DNA of 64,000 nucleotides from Mixophyes australis (GCA_036250195.1 JAVHZZ010000002.1:273858960-273922959), one strand, 5' to 3'. Counted from the first letter of the stretch, positions 33,777 to 45,464 are shown. Numbers and translations are program-made. Notes: generated from the sequence alone by a model not told the origin.

Positions 33777-33970
33777 CAATGTTCCAGAAGTTAGATTTAA
33801 AATGGAATAATAATTTCACAGGTAACCTTTTTTTTCTTTTTTTTTCTTGCAGATGTTCGGATGGAATTGGTGGATGTCACTTGAAAGAAACAGCTGGAAA
33901 AGCCAAGGGACTGACTTAAATGTTGAAAAATGTCATAAAATTTTTAACATGTTTTTTGTAAAATAAAAAT

Positions 33971-34554
33971 AACTTTTCAATTTATTGTTTTATTATTTAT
34001 TAGATAGATACCCCTTCATCTAAATCTGGTACATACACAAAATTTATTTGTTATAGTATTAACATTTAAATATTTTTTTGGTGTGGTACACGTGTTAACT
34101 GTGTGTTAGCCCAAAAAAATGTTTTTTTAATAAATGCTGCACATTAGATTTTAGAGAATAGACATAAAATTGTTGCATGTACCAAAAACTTGTTGATACA
34201 TGTTTCAAGGTTGTAATTGGCCATAATCTGATATATACTGAGTAGAGGTAAATTTGCACAAATAATAATCCTTTTTTTTAAAAATTAAAAGTTCTAAAGT
34301 AGTCCTTAGATCAAAATAAGTATAATTAAATTAACTTTCAAGTTAATGTTTAACACTGCAGATAGAAGTGTGAAATTATTTTCAATGTGATTAAAAAAAC
34401 TAGAGGGTTTCCTTTCAAAAAGTATTGATACAACAGGCTGTATTATAGCATCTGGTTGTATAAACACATCACTGTAATGACTGTCATTGTGCCGTAGTTC
34501 AGGCAGCTTGAAAAAGTGTTAAAAATAGAATAACAGTTTATAAACTAAAAAAAA
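33971..34554. other. AT-rich noncoding DNA of Harbinger family 2
   Basis: No gene, repeat array or structural signal is visible between the accessory gene's polyadenylation signal and the left long arm. Confidence 0.5.
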
Positions 34555-36186
34555 AAAAGAGTTGTCCCCCTTCTATTTGCTCTTAACCGTATTCCTGCCA
34601 GCCTACTGCTGGTTAAGTGAAAATCTTGAAAATTTTTATCGTAGGGTTTCCCCTATTTTAACAGAACCAGCACTAGCAAACCAGCCGGTGTGATGGGCAC
34701 TATAGCAGGGGGGGGGGGGGGGGAAACCAGGCTTGGGTCCCACTGCCATAATGACTAAACAACCACAGACTGTTCAGCGCTGGCCTGGATTTCCTAGGGA
34801 GTGGGGTCCGCTGAAAAATCTAAGCGGGCCCCCCCCCAGGGACACCCAGCCCAGTGCTGATAGCACTAGGGCTCTTCCTACTACCCCTGGGCTGTGGGTA
34901 GTAGGGTAATAAAAGGGTATTTTGTATGAAAAAAAAAAAAGACACCATTTTGATTTATGGAACTACATGTCCCAGCCAGCCATGTTGGCCTAAATAGTGT
35001 GGGCATGCTGCTACTTGTCTAACTACAAGCACCAGCATACCCCTGGCACCCAGGGCATGTTGGCACTTGTAGAACCACAAGTGCCAACATGCTCTTACAC
35101 CCTGGGCTGGCTGTGATCTGTAGTTCCACAAAGCAAAATGTTAAATAAAAGCACAACACCCTCATTCCAACCACAAATCTTTATTAAAAATAATAAAACC
35201 ACAAGAAATACAGTAAACACTCTCATGTAGAATATAGATTTTTATTAAAAAAACAAAAAAACAAAGCACTTACCATTGCTGAAATCCTATGTTGCAGCCT
35301 GTGTTAGAAAGACATGTCAGTTACAGTGTTCTGCACCAGATGTAGAGCTCCAGAAGCTGTGAAAAGTGAAAAAAAAGATGGAATAAAAAAAAACAAAAAA
35401 TGTGTGGTCCCCCCTCTATTTAGACTTAACCCTAGTGCTGCCAGCCTACTGCTGGTTCAGTGAAAATCTGGGGAAAAAATTGACATAGGGTCCCCCCCTA
35501 TTTTCACTGAACCAGCACTAGGCAAACCAGCCGGGGTGATAGGCACTATAGAAGCAGGGGGAAACGCAGTTTGGGTCCCACTGCCATAATGACTAAACAC
35601 CCACAGACTGTTCAGCGCTGGCCTGGATTCCCTAGGGAGTGGGGTCCGCTGAAAAATGTAAGCGGGCCACCCCCCTTGGGACACCCAGGCCAGTGGTGAT
35701 AGCACTAGGGCTCTTTCTACTACCCCTGGCCTGTGGGTAGTAGGGTAATAAATGGGGATTTTGTATAAAAAACAAACAAAAAAAAAAGACACCATTTTGA
35801 TTTGTGGAACTACAGGTCCCAGTCAGCCATATTGCCCAAAATAGTGTGGCCACGCTGCTACTACTATAAGTACAAGCACCAGCACACCCACAGCAGCCAG
35901 GGCATGTTGCCACTTGGCGAACCACAAGTGCCAACATGCCCTGACACCCACGGCAGGCTGGGACCTGTAGTTCCACAAAGCAAAATGTTAAATAAAAGCA
36001 CAACACCCTCATTACAACAACAAATGTTTATTAAAAATAATAAAACCACAAGAAATACAGTAAACACCCTCATGTACACCAATGTTTTTTATTAAAAAAT
36101 AAATAAATCCAAAAATACTCACCAAGGAAGAAATGTTCTGTTTTCTGAAGCTTTACCTACACAGCCTGATTTAGGCAATGCCCCAC

Positions 36187-36540
36187 CAAATATTCGTACC
36201 TTCCAAATGTCCATGCTTGCCCACTGTCCCACAAATATTTGTACCTTCCAAATGTCCATGCTTGCCCACTGTCCCACAAATATTTCTACCTTCCAAATGT
36301 CCGGCTTGCCCACTGTCCCACAAATATTTGTACCTTCCAAATGTCCATGCTTGCACACTGTCCCACAAATATTTGTACCTTCCAAATGTCCATGCTTGCC
36401 CACTGTCCCACAAATATTTGTACCTTCCAAATGTCCATGCTTGCCCACTGTCCCACAAATATTTGTACCCTCCAAATGTCCATGCTTGCCCACTGTCCCA
36501 CAAATATTTGTACCTTCCAAATGTCCATGCTTGGCCAGGG
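36187..36540 (+). repeat. 45-bp minisatellite, ~8 copies
   Basis: The unit starts 'taccttccaaatgtccatg' and continues 'cttgcccactgtcccac'. Copies are almost identical; one lacks 3 bases near 36300. Since 45 is a multiple of three, three frames on each strand show 15-residue protein repeats ('GTNICGTVGKHGHLE' on the minus strand). These are by-products of the repeat and not evidence of a gene. Confidence 0.95.
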
Positions 36541-36599
36541 TTCAAGAAATATTTGTAAATGCAAATACATTTTCCTGCTTGAAAAATCATGGGGGGGGG

Positions 36600-38935
36600 C
36601 ATTGTTGCTTGATTGCAGTGGGGTGGCTCATTCTCCTTTGCAGTGCTGGGGCCCTTCTTGATTGCAGTGGGGGGCCATTCTCCTTTGCCGTGCTGTGGCC
36701 CTTCTTGATTGCAGTGGGGGGGCCCATTCTCCTTTGCAGTGCTGGGGCCCTTCTTGATTGCAGTGAGGGGGGCCATTCTCCTTTGCAGTGCTGGGGCCCT
36801 TTTTGATTGCAGTGGGGAGGTTAATTGGTCTTTTTAGTGGTGGGGCCCTTCTTGATTGCAGTGGGGGGGGCCAATTGGTCTTTGTAGTGGTGGGGCCCTT
36901 CTTGATTGCAGTGGGGGGGGCAATTGGTATTTGTAGTGGTGGGGCCCTTCTTGATTGCAGTGGGGGGGACAATTGGTCTTTGTAGTGGTGGGGCTCTTCT
37001 TGATTGCAGTGGGGGGGCCAATTAGTCTTTGTAGTGGTGGGGCCCTTCTTGATTGCAGAGAGGGGCCAATTGGTCTTTGTAGTGGTGGGGCCCTTCTTGA
37101 TTGCAGTGGGGGGGCCAATTGGTCTTTGTAGTGGTGGTGCCCTTCTTGATTGCAGTGGGGGGGGGGCAATTGGTCTTTGTAGTGGTGGGGCCCTTCTTGA
37201 TTGCAGTGGGGGGACAATTGGTCTTTGTAGTGGTGGGGCCCTTCTTGATTGCAGTGGGTGGGCCCATTCTCCTTTGCAGTGCTGGGGCCCTTCTTGATTG
37301 CAGTGGGGGGGCATTCTCCTTTGCAGTGCTGGGACCCTTCTTGATTGCAGTGGGGGACCCATTCTCCTTTGCAGTGCTGGGGCCCTTCTTGATTGCAGTG
37401 GGGGGGCAATTGGTCTTTGTAGTGGTGGGGCCCTTCTTGATTGCAGTGGGGGGGCCAATTGTTCTTTGTAGTGCTGGGGCCCTTCTTGATTGCAGTGAGG
37501 GGGGCCATTCTCCTTTGCAGTGCTGGGGCCCTTCTTGATTGCAGTGGGGAGGTTAATTGGTCTTTTTAGTGGTGGGGCCCTTCTTGATTGCAGTGGGGGG
37601 GGGCAATTGGTCTTTGTAGTGGTGGGGCCCTTCTTGATTGCAGTGGGGGGGCAATTGGTCTTTGTAGTGGTGGGGCCCTTCTTGATTGCAGTGGGGCGGC
37701 AATTGGTCTTTGTAGTGGTGGGGCTCTTCTTGATTGCAGTGGGGGGGGCAATTGGTCTTTGTAGTGCTGGGGCCCTTCTTGATTGCAGTGGGGGGGCCAA
37801 TTGGTCTTTGTAGTGGTGGGGCCCTTCTTGATTGCAGAGAGGGGCCAATTGGTCTTTGTAGTGGTGGGGCCCTTCTTGATTGCAGTGGGGGGGGGCCAAT
37901 TGGTCTTTGTAGTGGTGGGGCCCTTCTTGATTGCAGTGGGGGGGGCCAATTGGTCTTTGTAGTGGTGGGGCCCTTCTTGATTGCAGAGAGGGGCCAATTG
38001 GTCTTTGTAGTGGTGGGGCCCTTCTTGATTGCAGTGGGGGGCCAATTGGTCTTTGCAGTGCTGGGACCCTTCTTGATTGCAGTGGGGGGCATTCTCCTTT
38101 GCAGTGCTGGGACCCTTCTTGATTGCAGTGGGGGGCCCATTCTCCTTTGCAGTGCTGGGGCCCTTCTTGATTGCAGTGAGGGGGGCCATTCTCCTTTGCA
38201 GTGCTGGGGCCCTTCTTGATTGCAGTGGGGAGGTTAATTGGTCTTTTTAGTGGTGGGGCCCTTCTTGATTGCAGTGCGGGGGGCCAATTGGTCTTTGTAG
38301 TGGTGGTGCCCTTCTTGATTGCAGCGGGGGGGCCAATTGGTCTTTGTAGTGATGGGGTCCTTCTTGATTGCAGTGGGGGGGGGGGCAATTGGTCTTTGTA
38401 GTGGTGGGGCCCTTCTTGATTGCAGTGGAAGGGCCAATTGGTCTTTGTAGTGGTGAGGCCCTTCTTGATTGCAGTGGGGGGACCAATTGTTCTTTGTAGT
38501 GCTGGAGCCCTTCTTGATTGCAGTGGGGGGCCTATTCTCCTTTGCAGTGCTGGGGCCCTTCTTGATTGCAGTGGGGGGGCATTCTCCTTTGCAGTGCTGC
38601 GGCCCTTCTTGATTGCAGTGGGGGGGCAATTGGTCTTTGTAGTGGTGGGGCCCTTCTTGATTGCAGTGGGTGGGCCCATTCTCCTTTGCAGTGCTGGGGC
38701 CCTTCTTGATTGCAGTGGGGGCCCATTCTCCATTGCAGTGCTGGGGCCCTTCTTGATTGTAGTCGGGGGGCAATTGTTCTTTGTAGTGGTGTGGCCCTTC
38801 TTGATTGCAGTGGGGAGGCCAATTGGTCTTTGTAGTGGTGGGGCCCTTCTTGATTGCAGTGTGGGGGCCAATTGTTCTTTGTAGTGGTGTGGCCCTTCTT
38901 GATTGCAGTGCCGGGTCCCTTGTTGATTGAAGTAG
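36600..38935 (+). repeat. ~49-bp minisatellite, ~47 copies, with ~0.7-kb higher-order period
   Basis: Each unit holds 'cccttcttgattgcagtg' plus a G run of 4-10. Two main types alternate: one with 'ccaattggtctttgtagtgg', the other with 'cattctcctttgcagtgctg'. The rare variant 'aggttaattggtcttttta' occurs near 36818, 37550 and 38231, each time after the same neighbour units, so blocks of ~680-730 bp were duplicated. The 747-residue minus-strand frame over this region is a by-product. Confidence 0.95.
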
Positions 38936-39129
38936 ATATTTTTTTCTGCCCTGGGGGCTCCATATATGTAAGATAAACGCTAGGATGATTGAAGATTAAA
39001 AAAAACCCGATACACAGAGCCGCCGGAAACAGCTTGTACTGTGTACAAGCGCCGATACGCAATGATCATAGTTCATAGTTCATTGCGTTAGGTCTATAGG
39101 GGATTTCCACGCTAGAGATGAAAGGGAAG
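38936..39129. other. Spacer between minisatellite and right arm
   Basis: About 190 bp of unique-looking DNA with no coding signal. Confidence 0.4.
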
Positions 39130-40253
39130 AATCTGGTGCAGAACACTGTAACTGTCATGTCTTTCTAACACAGGCTGCAACAGAGGATTTCAGCAATGGT
39201 AAGTGTTTTGGGTTTGTTTTTTTTTTAATAAAAATCTATGGTCTACATGAGGGTTTTTACTGTATTTCTTGTGGTTTTATTATTTTTAATAGAGATTTGT
39301 GGTTGGAATGAGGGTGTTGTGCTTTTATTTAACATTTTGCTTTGTGGAACTACAGATCACAGCCACAAGTGCCAACATGCCCTGGGTGCCATGGGTACGC
39401 TGGTGCTTGTAGTTAGACAAGTAGCAGCATGTCCACACTATTTAGGCCAACATGGCTGGCTGGGACATGTAGTTCCACAAATCAAAATGTTAAATAAAAG
39501 CACAACACCCTCATATTTATTTATTTTTTTCATACAAAATCCCCATTTATTACCCTACTACCCACAGCCCAGGGGTAATAGGAAGAGCCCTAGTGCTATC
39601 AGCACTGGGCTGGGTGTCCCTAGGGGGGGGGGCACTCCCTAGGGAATCCAGGCAGCGCTGAAAAGTCTGGGGTTGTTTAGTCATTATGGCAGTGGGACCC
39701 AAGCTGCGTTTCCCCCCCCCCCCCCCCCCCCTGCTATCACCCCGGCTGGTTTGCCTAGTGCTGGTTCAATTAAAATAGGGGAAGACTAAATAGAGGGGGG
39801 AGCAAACGCTTTTGTTTTCATTTGTTTCATTGTATATTGTCATACGAAAAAAAAAAATGTAGTGGACACCACACTGCTTCTCTCTGCAGAATATTTTTCA
39901 GTCAAATATCCAAATGATCCATATTGATATGTTTGGAGGAGATCTTAGAAAAGAAAGAATTATGTCAGTATCATTCTATTAAGAAAAATAAATTTGGTTT
40001 GCATTTCTTAAAAAAATTAATAAGGGTCAGCAATATTGTCAAAAGATTTTAGTTATCAATTGACATATCCAATCACATCACTCCCTCACATATAAATGCA
40101 ATACAACTACTAAATAGTGTAAAGTAAGTTTTATTTTTCTGTTTCTTACCCATTATCAGAAATGGTAGATAATATCCTCCGTTGGGGACAGGTACACAGT
40201 TTGGCATCATTCCTGTATATATAATATGACAAGGACATCATTTTATTATTTGA

Positions 40254-41639
40254 CTACACACATAATTTTGAACCTTTTTGAAATAAAAATGACTTACATG
40301 AAAAGACATCTTCTATAACACGTTGACGGACATGAGTTGCAAGCTCCTCCATCTGACCAACCTCAGGAGAAAGGTCCAAATCCAAACAAATGTCTGGATC
40401 TATTTCAACCTCCAATTGGTTTGCAATACAAATATTGTGCAGAATACAACAACCAATAATTATATCACAAATTTTGGAGGGTGAATATAAAAGCACACCG
40501 CCGGACCTGTCTAAACAGCGAAACCGGCTTTTAAGTGCACCAAAGGTTCGTTCTATTACACCCCTGGTACGAATGTGTGCTGATTGGTACCTTTTTTCTG
40601 AGGAAGATACAAGGTTGGTTAAAGGAGTCAGCAACCAGGAACGGTTCCTATATCCAGCGTCGCCTTAAACAAAAAAAAATGCAAGCATTTTTAATTACAG
40701 TGACACATCATTAAATTTGTTGAGGGTTTAGCACTACACTTGTAATACACAGTTAACAACCCAAAAAAAAAAAAAAAATAATTAAAATACATTACCAAGC
40801 AGCCAGCCATGTGGAAAGGATCTTGCTTCGAAATTCCTGAAGAAGGACGACTGTTGCAAGATGAAAGAGTCATAGGATGAACCTGGGAAACCAACAACAA
40901 CATTGGTGATTTTTTGGGTAGCATCACAAACCATCTGAACATTTATGGAATGGAAGTGTTTTCGATTACGAAAACTTTCTTCCTTTCGGCGGGGTGGTGT
41001 AAGGGCAATGTGGGTGCAATCAATTGCACCTAGCACATTGGACATTTGAGACAAAGCATAAAATTTACTTTTGACCTCACGCCACTCATTGGCAGACTGC
41101 GGGAAATTAATAAACGTTGCAGTGTGCTTTTTGAGGGCATTTAGGACCTGAAACAGGATCCTAGAAAAAGTGGGTTGGGAAAACCCGGCAATAACTGCCA
41201 AGGTGGGCTGAAATGTTCCTGAGGCAAGAAAATGCAAAGCACCAAGCAGTTTGGCAAGTCCAGGGACTGCACGGTTACTAGGGTAAAGAGGTTCCAGGTC
41301 CAGTTTTACAATCTCATACAGATTGTAAATTGCAGAAGAGGATAGGCGGTAAAGTCTTCTCACCTCCTCCTCGGGCAATACATCAAGCAAACGCCTGTTG
41401 CGGTACAGACGCGGCCTGGGGATTCTAGTCCTACTTGCCGCACTGGACAATGCAGCCATTGCCTGTCCACCATTCTCTCCCACAGCCTCTCCCTCTTCCA
41501 TACTCACATTCACATCACATACATCAAAATTCTCTCCAGCCACTCCCACATTTTCATCACCTTGCATTTCATCCAAAGCAGTCTCCTCCATACATGCAGC
41601 ATACATGTACATCCACACTGTGTCCAGGAATTGCTCCAT
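40254..41639 (-). CDS. PIF/Harbinger family 2 transposase, intact across one intron
   Basis: A HARBI1-like DDE nuclease of ~417 residues. Exon 1 is 41639-40796 and exon 2 is 40663-40254. The donor ('gcttg|gtaatg') and acceptor ('tttaag|gcgac') join in phase to give 'LLGDAGYRNRSWLL', the form conserved in the family. The N-terminal part is acidic (residues 18-60). A helix-turn-helix-like region lies at about 100-165 ('GFSQPTFSRIL'). The catalytic residues are D207 in 'GAIDCTHI', D257 in 'FPGSSYDSF' and E319 in 'GVIERTFGALKSRF'. 'CCILHNIC' lies near the C-terminus. No stop or frameshift is visible. It belongs to a different family from the transposase at 937-8913 and converges on the accessory gene at 29886-33970. 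Confidence 0.9.
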
Positions 41640-42460
41640 TGAAAATGAGACAATAATTAAAAGGGATAAATTTAAAACTAAAGTATTTAACTATTTTTTT
41701 AAAAAAATGTAGGGACTAAAGGCCTGTTTGTGCAGGGGAATAATGGACCTGTGAGAAACACTATTTTAATATGATATTAGTGTAAGTGAATAATTTATAT
41801 GTAAATTTAGGTAATTTTACAGACAGACAACAGCAAACAGAAATACAATACGTATCCTTAGGAAATACTGGATAATCCACCAACAAACAGTTCTGGAAAA
41901 TGCTTTGAAAGATTTGCGTACAGCAAAAAAAACACTGAGCCAGCAGTAACTTCTCCACAGAGCTGCTCACGACCACTGTACACTCAAGTTTTTGGAATGA
42001 AAAAAAAAACCTGTTTATTTATAATAAAATAGGAATGCACCACTGATGGGTTTTTTTAAAGGGGGAACTTTGTAAACTTTATTAATTATTTACACTGTAT
42101 TTTGTAAAAAATATTAGTGCTTTTTAGTTTTCATGTAATTGTAATGAACCTATACACCTATTTTTATGTTTAATTGCTATTTTTATTAACTTAAACATTT
42201 TTTTTTTTTAGCTGAGCATGAAGGTGCGAGATGAAACAGCAGCTTTGCCTGTTTTACCCACAGCGTTAAAAAACATTTGAATTGCTTTAACGCTGAGGGT
42301 TCGCATCCAGCCTATACTTTTACATTGACAAACGCTTGGAGCGCGAGAAGACCGTTTCGTTAAAAAAACAAAAAAAGATTTGAATTGCAGGAGAAGTTTC
42401 CGCGCTCGAAAATGAGGAAAAAAAAAAAGACTTAACGCGCTTGAAATTCAATACTCGCCA
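41640..42460. other. Upstream noncoding region of Harbinger family 2 transposase
   Basis: AT-rich DNA without coding signal. It should contain the transposase promoter. The last 200 bases have GC-containing hexamers ('aacgcttggagcgcgag', 'cttaacgcgcttg') typical of subterminal DNA. Confidence 0.5.
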
Positions 42461-42477
42461 ACAATTGAATATGCCCC
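42455..42477 (-). repeat. Probable right terminus of Harbinger family 2
   Basis: Read outward-in on the minus strand the sequence begins GGGGCATATTCAATTG, a form seen at Harbinger termini. The matching left terminus was not found; it would lie beyond the L2 and Penelope insertions or has been lost. Confidence 0.45.
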
Positions 42478-42819
42478 ATTGTGTTGCAATGCTGACAGAC
42501 CGTGTGCTCTGGATGGCTTTGAGCAGCACTTTGCATTTCCAGGTTTTGATTCTGGAAGTTCACTATCCATTTAGCATATCATGAGTCATGTTGGTCAAAG
42601 GTCAGCCTTACCAACCTTTGTCTAAACCCTTAACCTCAGAACAAGAGGGAACCCCTTTTTAAGTTTTGGATTGCATTTTTAGGGCATGTCCAACTAAGGG
42701 CTAAATGGTCATAATTAAGATAGCCATTATTATCTGCAGCTTTAATATGTGTTTCAATTTGCTCTCAATTTTCACAAATCACTGAATTCAGAACTTGGTC
42801 CATATATACTGTACATATG

Positions 42820-42826
<7 letters not shown>
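42478..42826. other. Unassigned DNA
   Basis: About 350 bp without coding or repeat signal that I can identify. Confidence 0.4.
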
Positions 42827-42876
<50 letters not shown>

Positions 42877-44824
42877 TCATCATCATCATCATCATTTATT
42901 TATATAGCGCCAACATATTCCGTAGCGCTTTACAATTGGGGACAAACGTAATAAACTAATAAACAAACTGGGTAAAACTGACAAAGAGGTGAGAAGGCCC
43001 TGCTCGCAAGCTTACAATCTATGGGACAATGGGAGATTGACACATGAGGTTAAGTATACATTTTGCATCTTGGCCCAGCCAGACTGCAAAGGTACGGTGA
43101 CTCATAAGCTAAATGATCCTGTCACACAACAATGTTGGTCCGGGGGTAGTTGTCTTGTGTGAAATTGTGTAACAGGCTAAAGGTAGTGAGGTTAAGATGG
43201 TGGTTGAGGAATATTATAAGCTTGTCTGAATAGGTAGGTTTTCAGAGAACGCTTGAAAGTTTGTAGAACAGAGGAGAGTCTTATTGTGCAAGGGAGAGAG
43301 TTCCATAGAGTGGGTGCAGCCCGAAAAAAGTCCTGTAACCGGGAATGGGAGGATGTAATGAGGGTGGATGAGAGATGCAGATCTTTTGCAGAACGGAGTT
43401 GCCGAGTTGGGAGATATTTTGAGACAAGAGAGGAGATGTATGTTGGTGCAGCTTTGTTGATTGCCTTGTAGGCTAGTAAAAGTATTTTATATTGGATTCG
43501 GTAGAAGACAGGCAGCCAGTGTAGAGACATACAGAGTGATTCAACAGAGGAATAGCTATTTGCAAGGAAAATCAGTCTTGCCGAAGCATGCAAAATAGAT
43601 TTTAGGGGTTTGAGTCTGTTTTTGGGAAGACCAGTAAGGAGGGAATTGCAATAGTCAATGCGGGAGATGATTAGTGCATGAATTAAGGTTTTAGCAGTGT
43701 CTTGTGTGAGATATGTGCGGATTCTGGAAATGTTCTTTAGATGTATGTAACATGATTTAGATATAGATTCAATGTGGGGAACAAAGGATAGGCGTGAATC
43801 AAGGATTACACCTAGGCAGCGAGCTTGTGGGGTGGGATTTATGGTCATGTTATCAACAGAGATAGAAATGTCAGGTATGCTCTTGTTGCCGGGTGGGAAT
43901 ATTATTAACTCTGCTTTAGAAAGATTAAGTTTGAGTTGATGAGAGGACATCCAAGATGAAATGGCAGAAAGACAGTCAGTTACACGGGACAACACAGATG
44001 TCGAGATATCAGGAGAGGATAGATAGATTTGGGTATCATCCGCATAGAGATGATACTGAAAGCCAAAGGAACTTATTAGATTTCCAAGAGAAGCGGTATA
44101 GATAGAGAACAGCAGAGGACCTAGCACCGAGCCTTGTGGTACTCCAACTGATAGGGGAAGCGGAGCAGAGGTGGCTCCAGAGAAATTAACAGTGAAAGAG
44201 CGATTAGAGAGGTAAGATGAGAACCAGGATAGAACTGTGTCTTAAAGACCTAGGGATTGCAGCGTTTGTATGAGAAGAGAGTGGTCAACGGTGTCAAATG
44301 CAGCAGAGAGATCAAGGAGAATTAGGAGAGAGTAATGGCGTTCAGTCTTAGCAATGATCAGATCATTAACAACCTTGGTCAGCGCAGTCTCTGTGGAGTG
44401 TTGAGAACGAAAGCCAGACTGAAGAGGATCCAACAGGTTGTTTGCGGAAAGAGAGCGTGTGAGGCGAGTGTAGGCAAGTCTCTCTAGAAGCTTGGAGGGG
44501 CAAGGGAGCTGAGAGATGGGACGGTAATTTGAGAGAGAGTTTGGGTCGGAGTTTTGTTTTTTTAGAATAGGAGTAATCACTGCATGCTTGTATAGTGATG
44601 GAAAGATGCCAGTAGAGAGTGAGAGATTACAGATTTGAGTTAGAGGTGAAATGAGCACAGAAGACAGGGATCTACCAATTTGCGAGGGAATAGGATCAAG
44701 AGGACAGGAGGTAGAGTAGGAAGATAAGAAGAGCGTAGAAATTTCCTCTTCATTTGTGGGGTCAAATGAAGAAAGGGTGTCAGAGGGTAGTGGGAAGGAA
44801 ATGAGCTGATGGCTTGTTGAGGAA
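42827..44824 (-). mobile_element. L2-like LINE, 5'-truncated, single stop in RT
   Basis: A minus-strand copy with a (TA)n and (CAT)n tail at 42827-42895 and the 3' end 'tttatatagcgccaaca'. The frame 44871-43192 encodes RT: '[11 protein letters not shown]', '[13 protein letters not shown]', '[14 protein letters not shown]', then TAA at 44242-44244, then in the same frame '[12 protein letters not shown]', '[13 protein letters not shown]' (active site near 44040) and '[15 protein letters not shown]'. One nonsense codon is the only break. It is truncated at the 5' side where the MITE begins. It is clearly diverged from the copies at 15801 and 25608. Confidence 0.9.
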
Positions 44825-45119
44825 CAGTGGCGCACGCAGGGGGGGTTTCTGAGTCTCCAGAACCCCCCCACCCCCCCGTGCTAACTAAGTGGCAACCATA
44901 GCGGCACTGTCCTATACAGCAGCCGCGGCGCTGTCAAAGAAGCATCCGTGGCGGTGCTGTATTGTATACAGCAGCGCCGCGGACGCTTCTTTGACAGCGG
45001 CGCAGCTGCTGTATAGGACAGCGCTGCCGAAATGGAGCGCATGCGCAGCAGCTCTCTCTTGTGGGTTTTTTTGGGGGGTTTTTTTGGGTCAGGGGGGGGA
45101 AATCCTGCGTGCATCCCTG
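44825..45119. mobile_element. Palindromic MITE, hAT-like ends
   Basis: The left end 'cagtggcgcacgcagg' and the right end 'cctgcgtgcatccctg' form an inverted repeat with three mismatches. The interior is a large hairpin: 'cggcgctgtcaaagaagc' near 44930 pairs with 'gcttctttgacagcg' near 44983. It has no coding capacity. The CAG..CTG ends suggest hAT, but no 8-bp duplication is seen since the right flank is a TA run. Confidence 0.65.
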
Positions 45120-45274
45120 ATATATATATATATATATAATTTTTTTCCCATTTGCTCCAAACTACCTATATATAACGTACATGCTTACATTGAATTAGCA
45201 TACTTTAGTGCGGCGGTTCCCAAAGTGGCACCCCTGGGAGCCGCGGCGCTATCACTGGGGTGCCGCGGGCCAGT

Positions 45275-45455
45275 CATAAAAAAAAAGAAAGAGCACATAA
45301 ACTTACCAATCAGCGCGGCGCCGGGACCCAGCAGCCTCCTCTCTCCCGCAGCTGTCACTGAATATCGACGTCAGTGACAGCTGCGAGAGAGGAGGCTGCT
45401 GGGTCCCGGCGTCCCGCGGATTGGTAAGTTTATGTGCTCTTTCTTTTTTTTATGT
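45275..45455. repeat. Long palindrome, ~85-bp arms
   Basis: The left arm, containing 'gagcacataaacttacca' and 'gggacccagcagcctcctct', is the reverse complement of the right arm with a few mismatches. The centre is around 'gaatatcgacg' near 45366. The RNA would fold into a strong hairpin. Confidence 0.93.
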
Positions 45456-45464
45456 CTCGGAGAA

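Larger units (their letters stand above)
29886..33970 (+). pseudogene. Harbinger family 2 accessory gene, ~10 exons
   Basis: A chain of exons with canonical borders: 29886-29948, 30032-30093, 30533-30587 (or from 30525), 30737-30805, 30942-31040, 31164-31962, 32177-?, 33257-33316, 33529-33605 and 33853-33970, with AATAAA at 33962. Phases fit from exon to exon ('VQK', 'RRRVTEEDVSE', 'EAQPVEEMREEGG'). The big exon encodes a coiled-coil and Q-rich region ('RIGDSVDRLTSVVEEV', 'MHLQQQQQTMHLQM') like the C-terminal half of Harbinger Myb partners. It has in-frame TAG at 31253-31255, TGA at 31610-31612 and TAG at 31868-31870, all explainable as C to T. The expected SANT exons upstream are absent; an L2 lies there. 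It converges on the transposase at 40254-41639. Confidence 0.72.
34555..39815. mobile_element. Fold-back-type element with long inverted arms
   Basis: The left arm (34555-35350) recurs inverted at 39130-39815, and once more in direct orientation at 35395-36110. Shared blocks include 'ctatttagacttaacc', 'gaaccagcactag', 'actgccataatgactaaac', 'ggtagtagggtaataa' and 'gtgccaacatgccc'. A poly-G run at 34709-34724 in the left arm corresponds to a poly-C run at 39714-39730 in the right arm, so the arms can pair. The interior holds two minisatellites. No transposase is inside. Target duplications could not be fixed in the A-rich flanks. It interrupts the Harbinger family 2 element. Confidence 0.7.

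Noticed and set aside
36119..36806. 15-residue protein repeat frames on both strands
   Set aside because: A 45-bp tandem repeat is a multiple of three and keeps frames open; both strands and all frames behave alike.
36628..38871. 747-codon minus-strand frame and several plus-strand frames
   Set aside because: By-product of a ~49-bp minisatellite. Units vary in G-run length, so the frame shifts freely, and no start context or conserved domain is present.
40690..40942. Separate minus-strand gene of 83 residues
   Set aside because: It overlaps the transposase intron and exon 1 in another frame; splicing explains the region fully.
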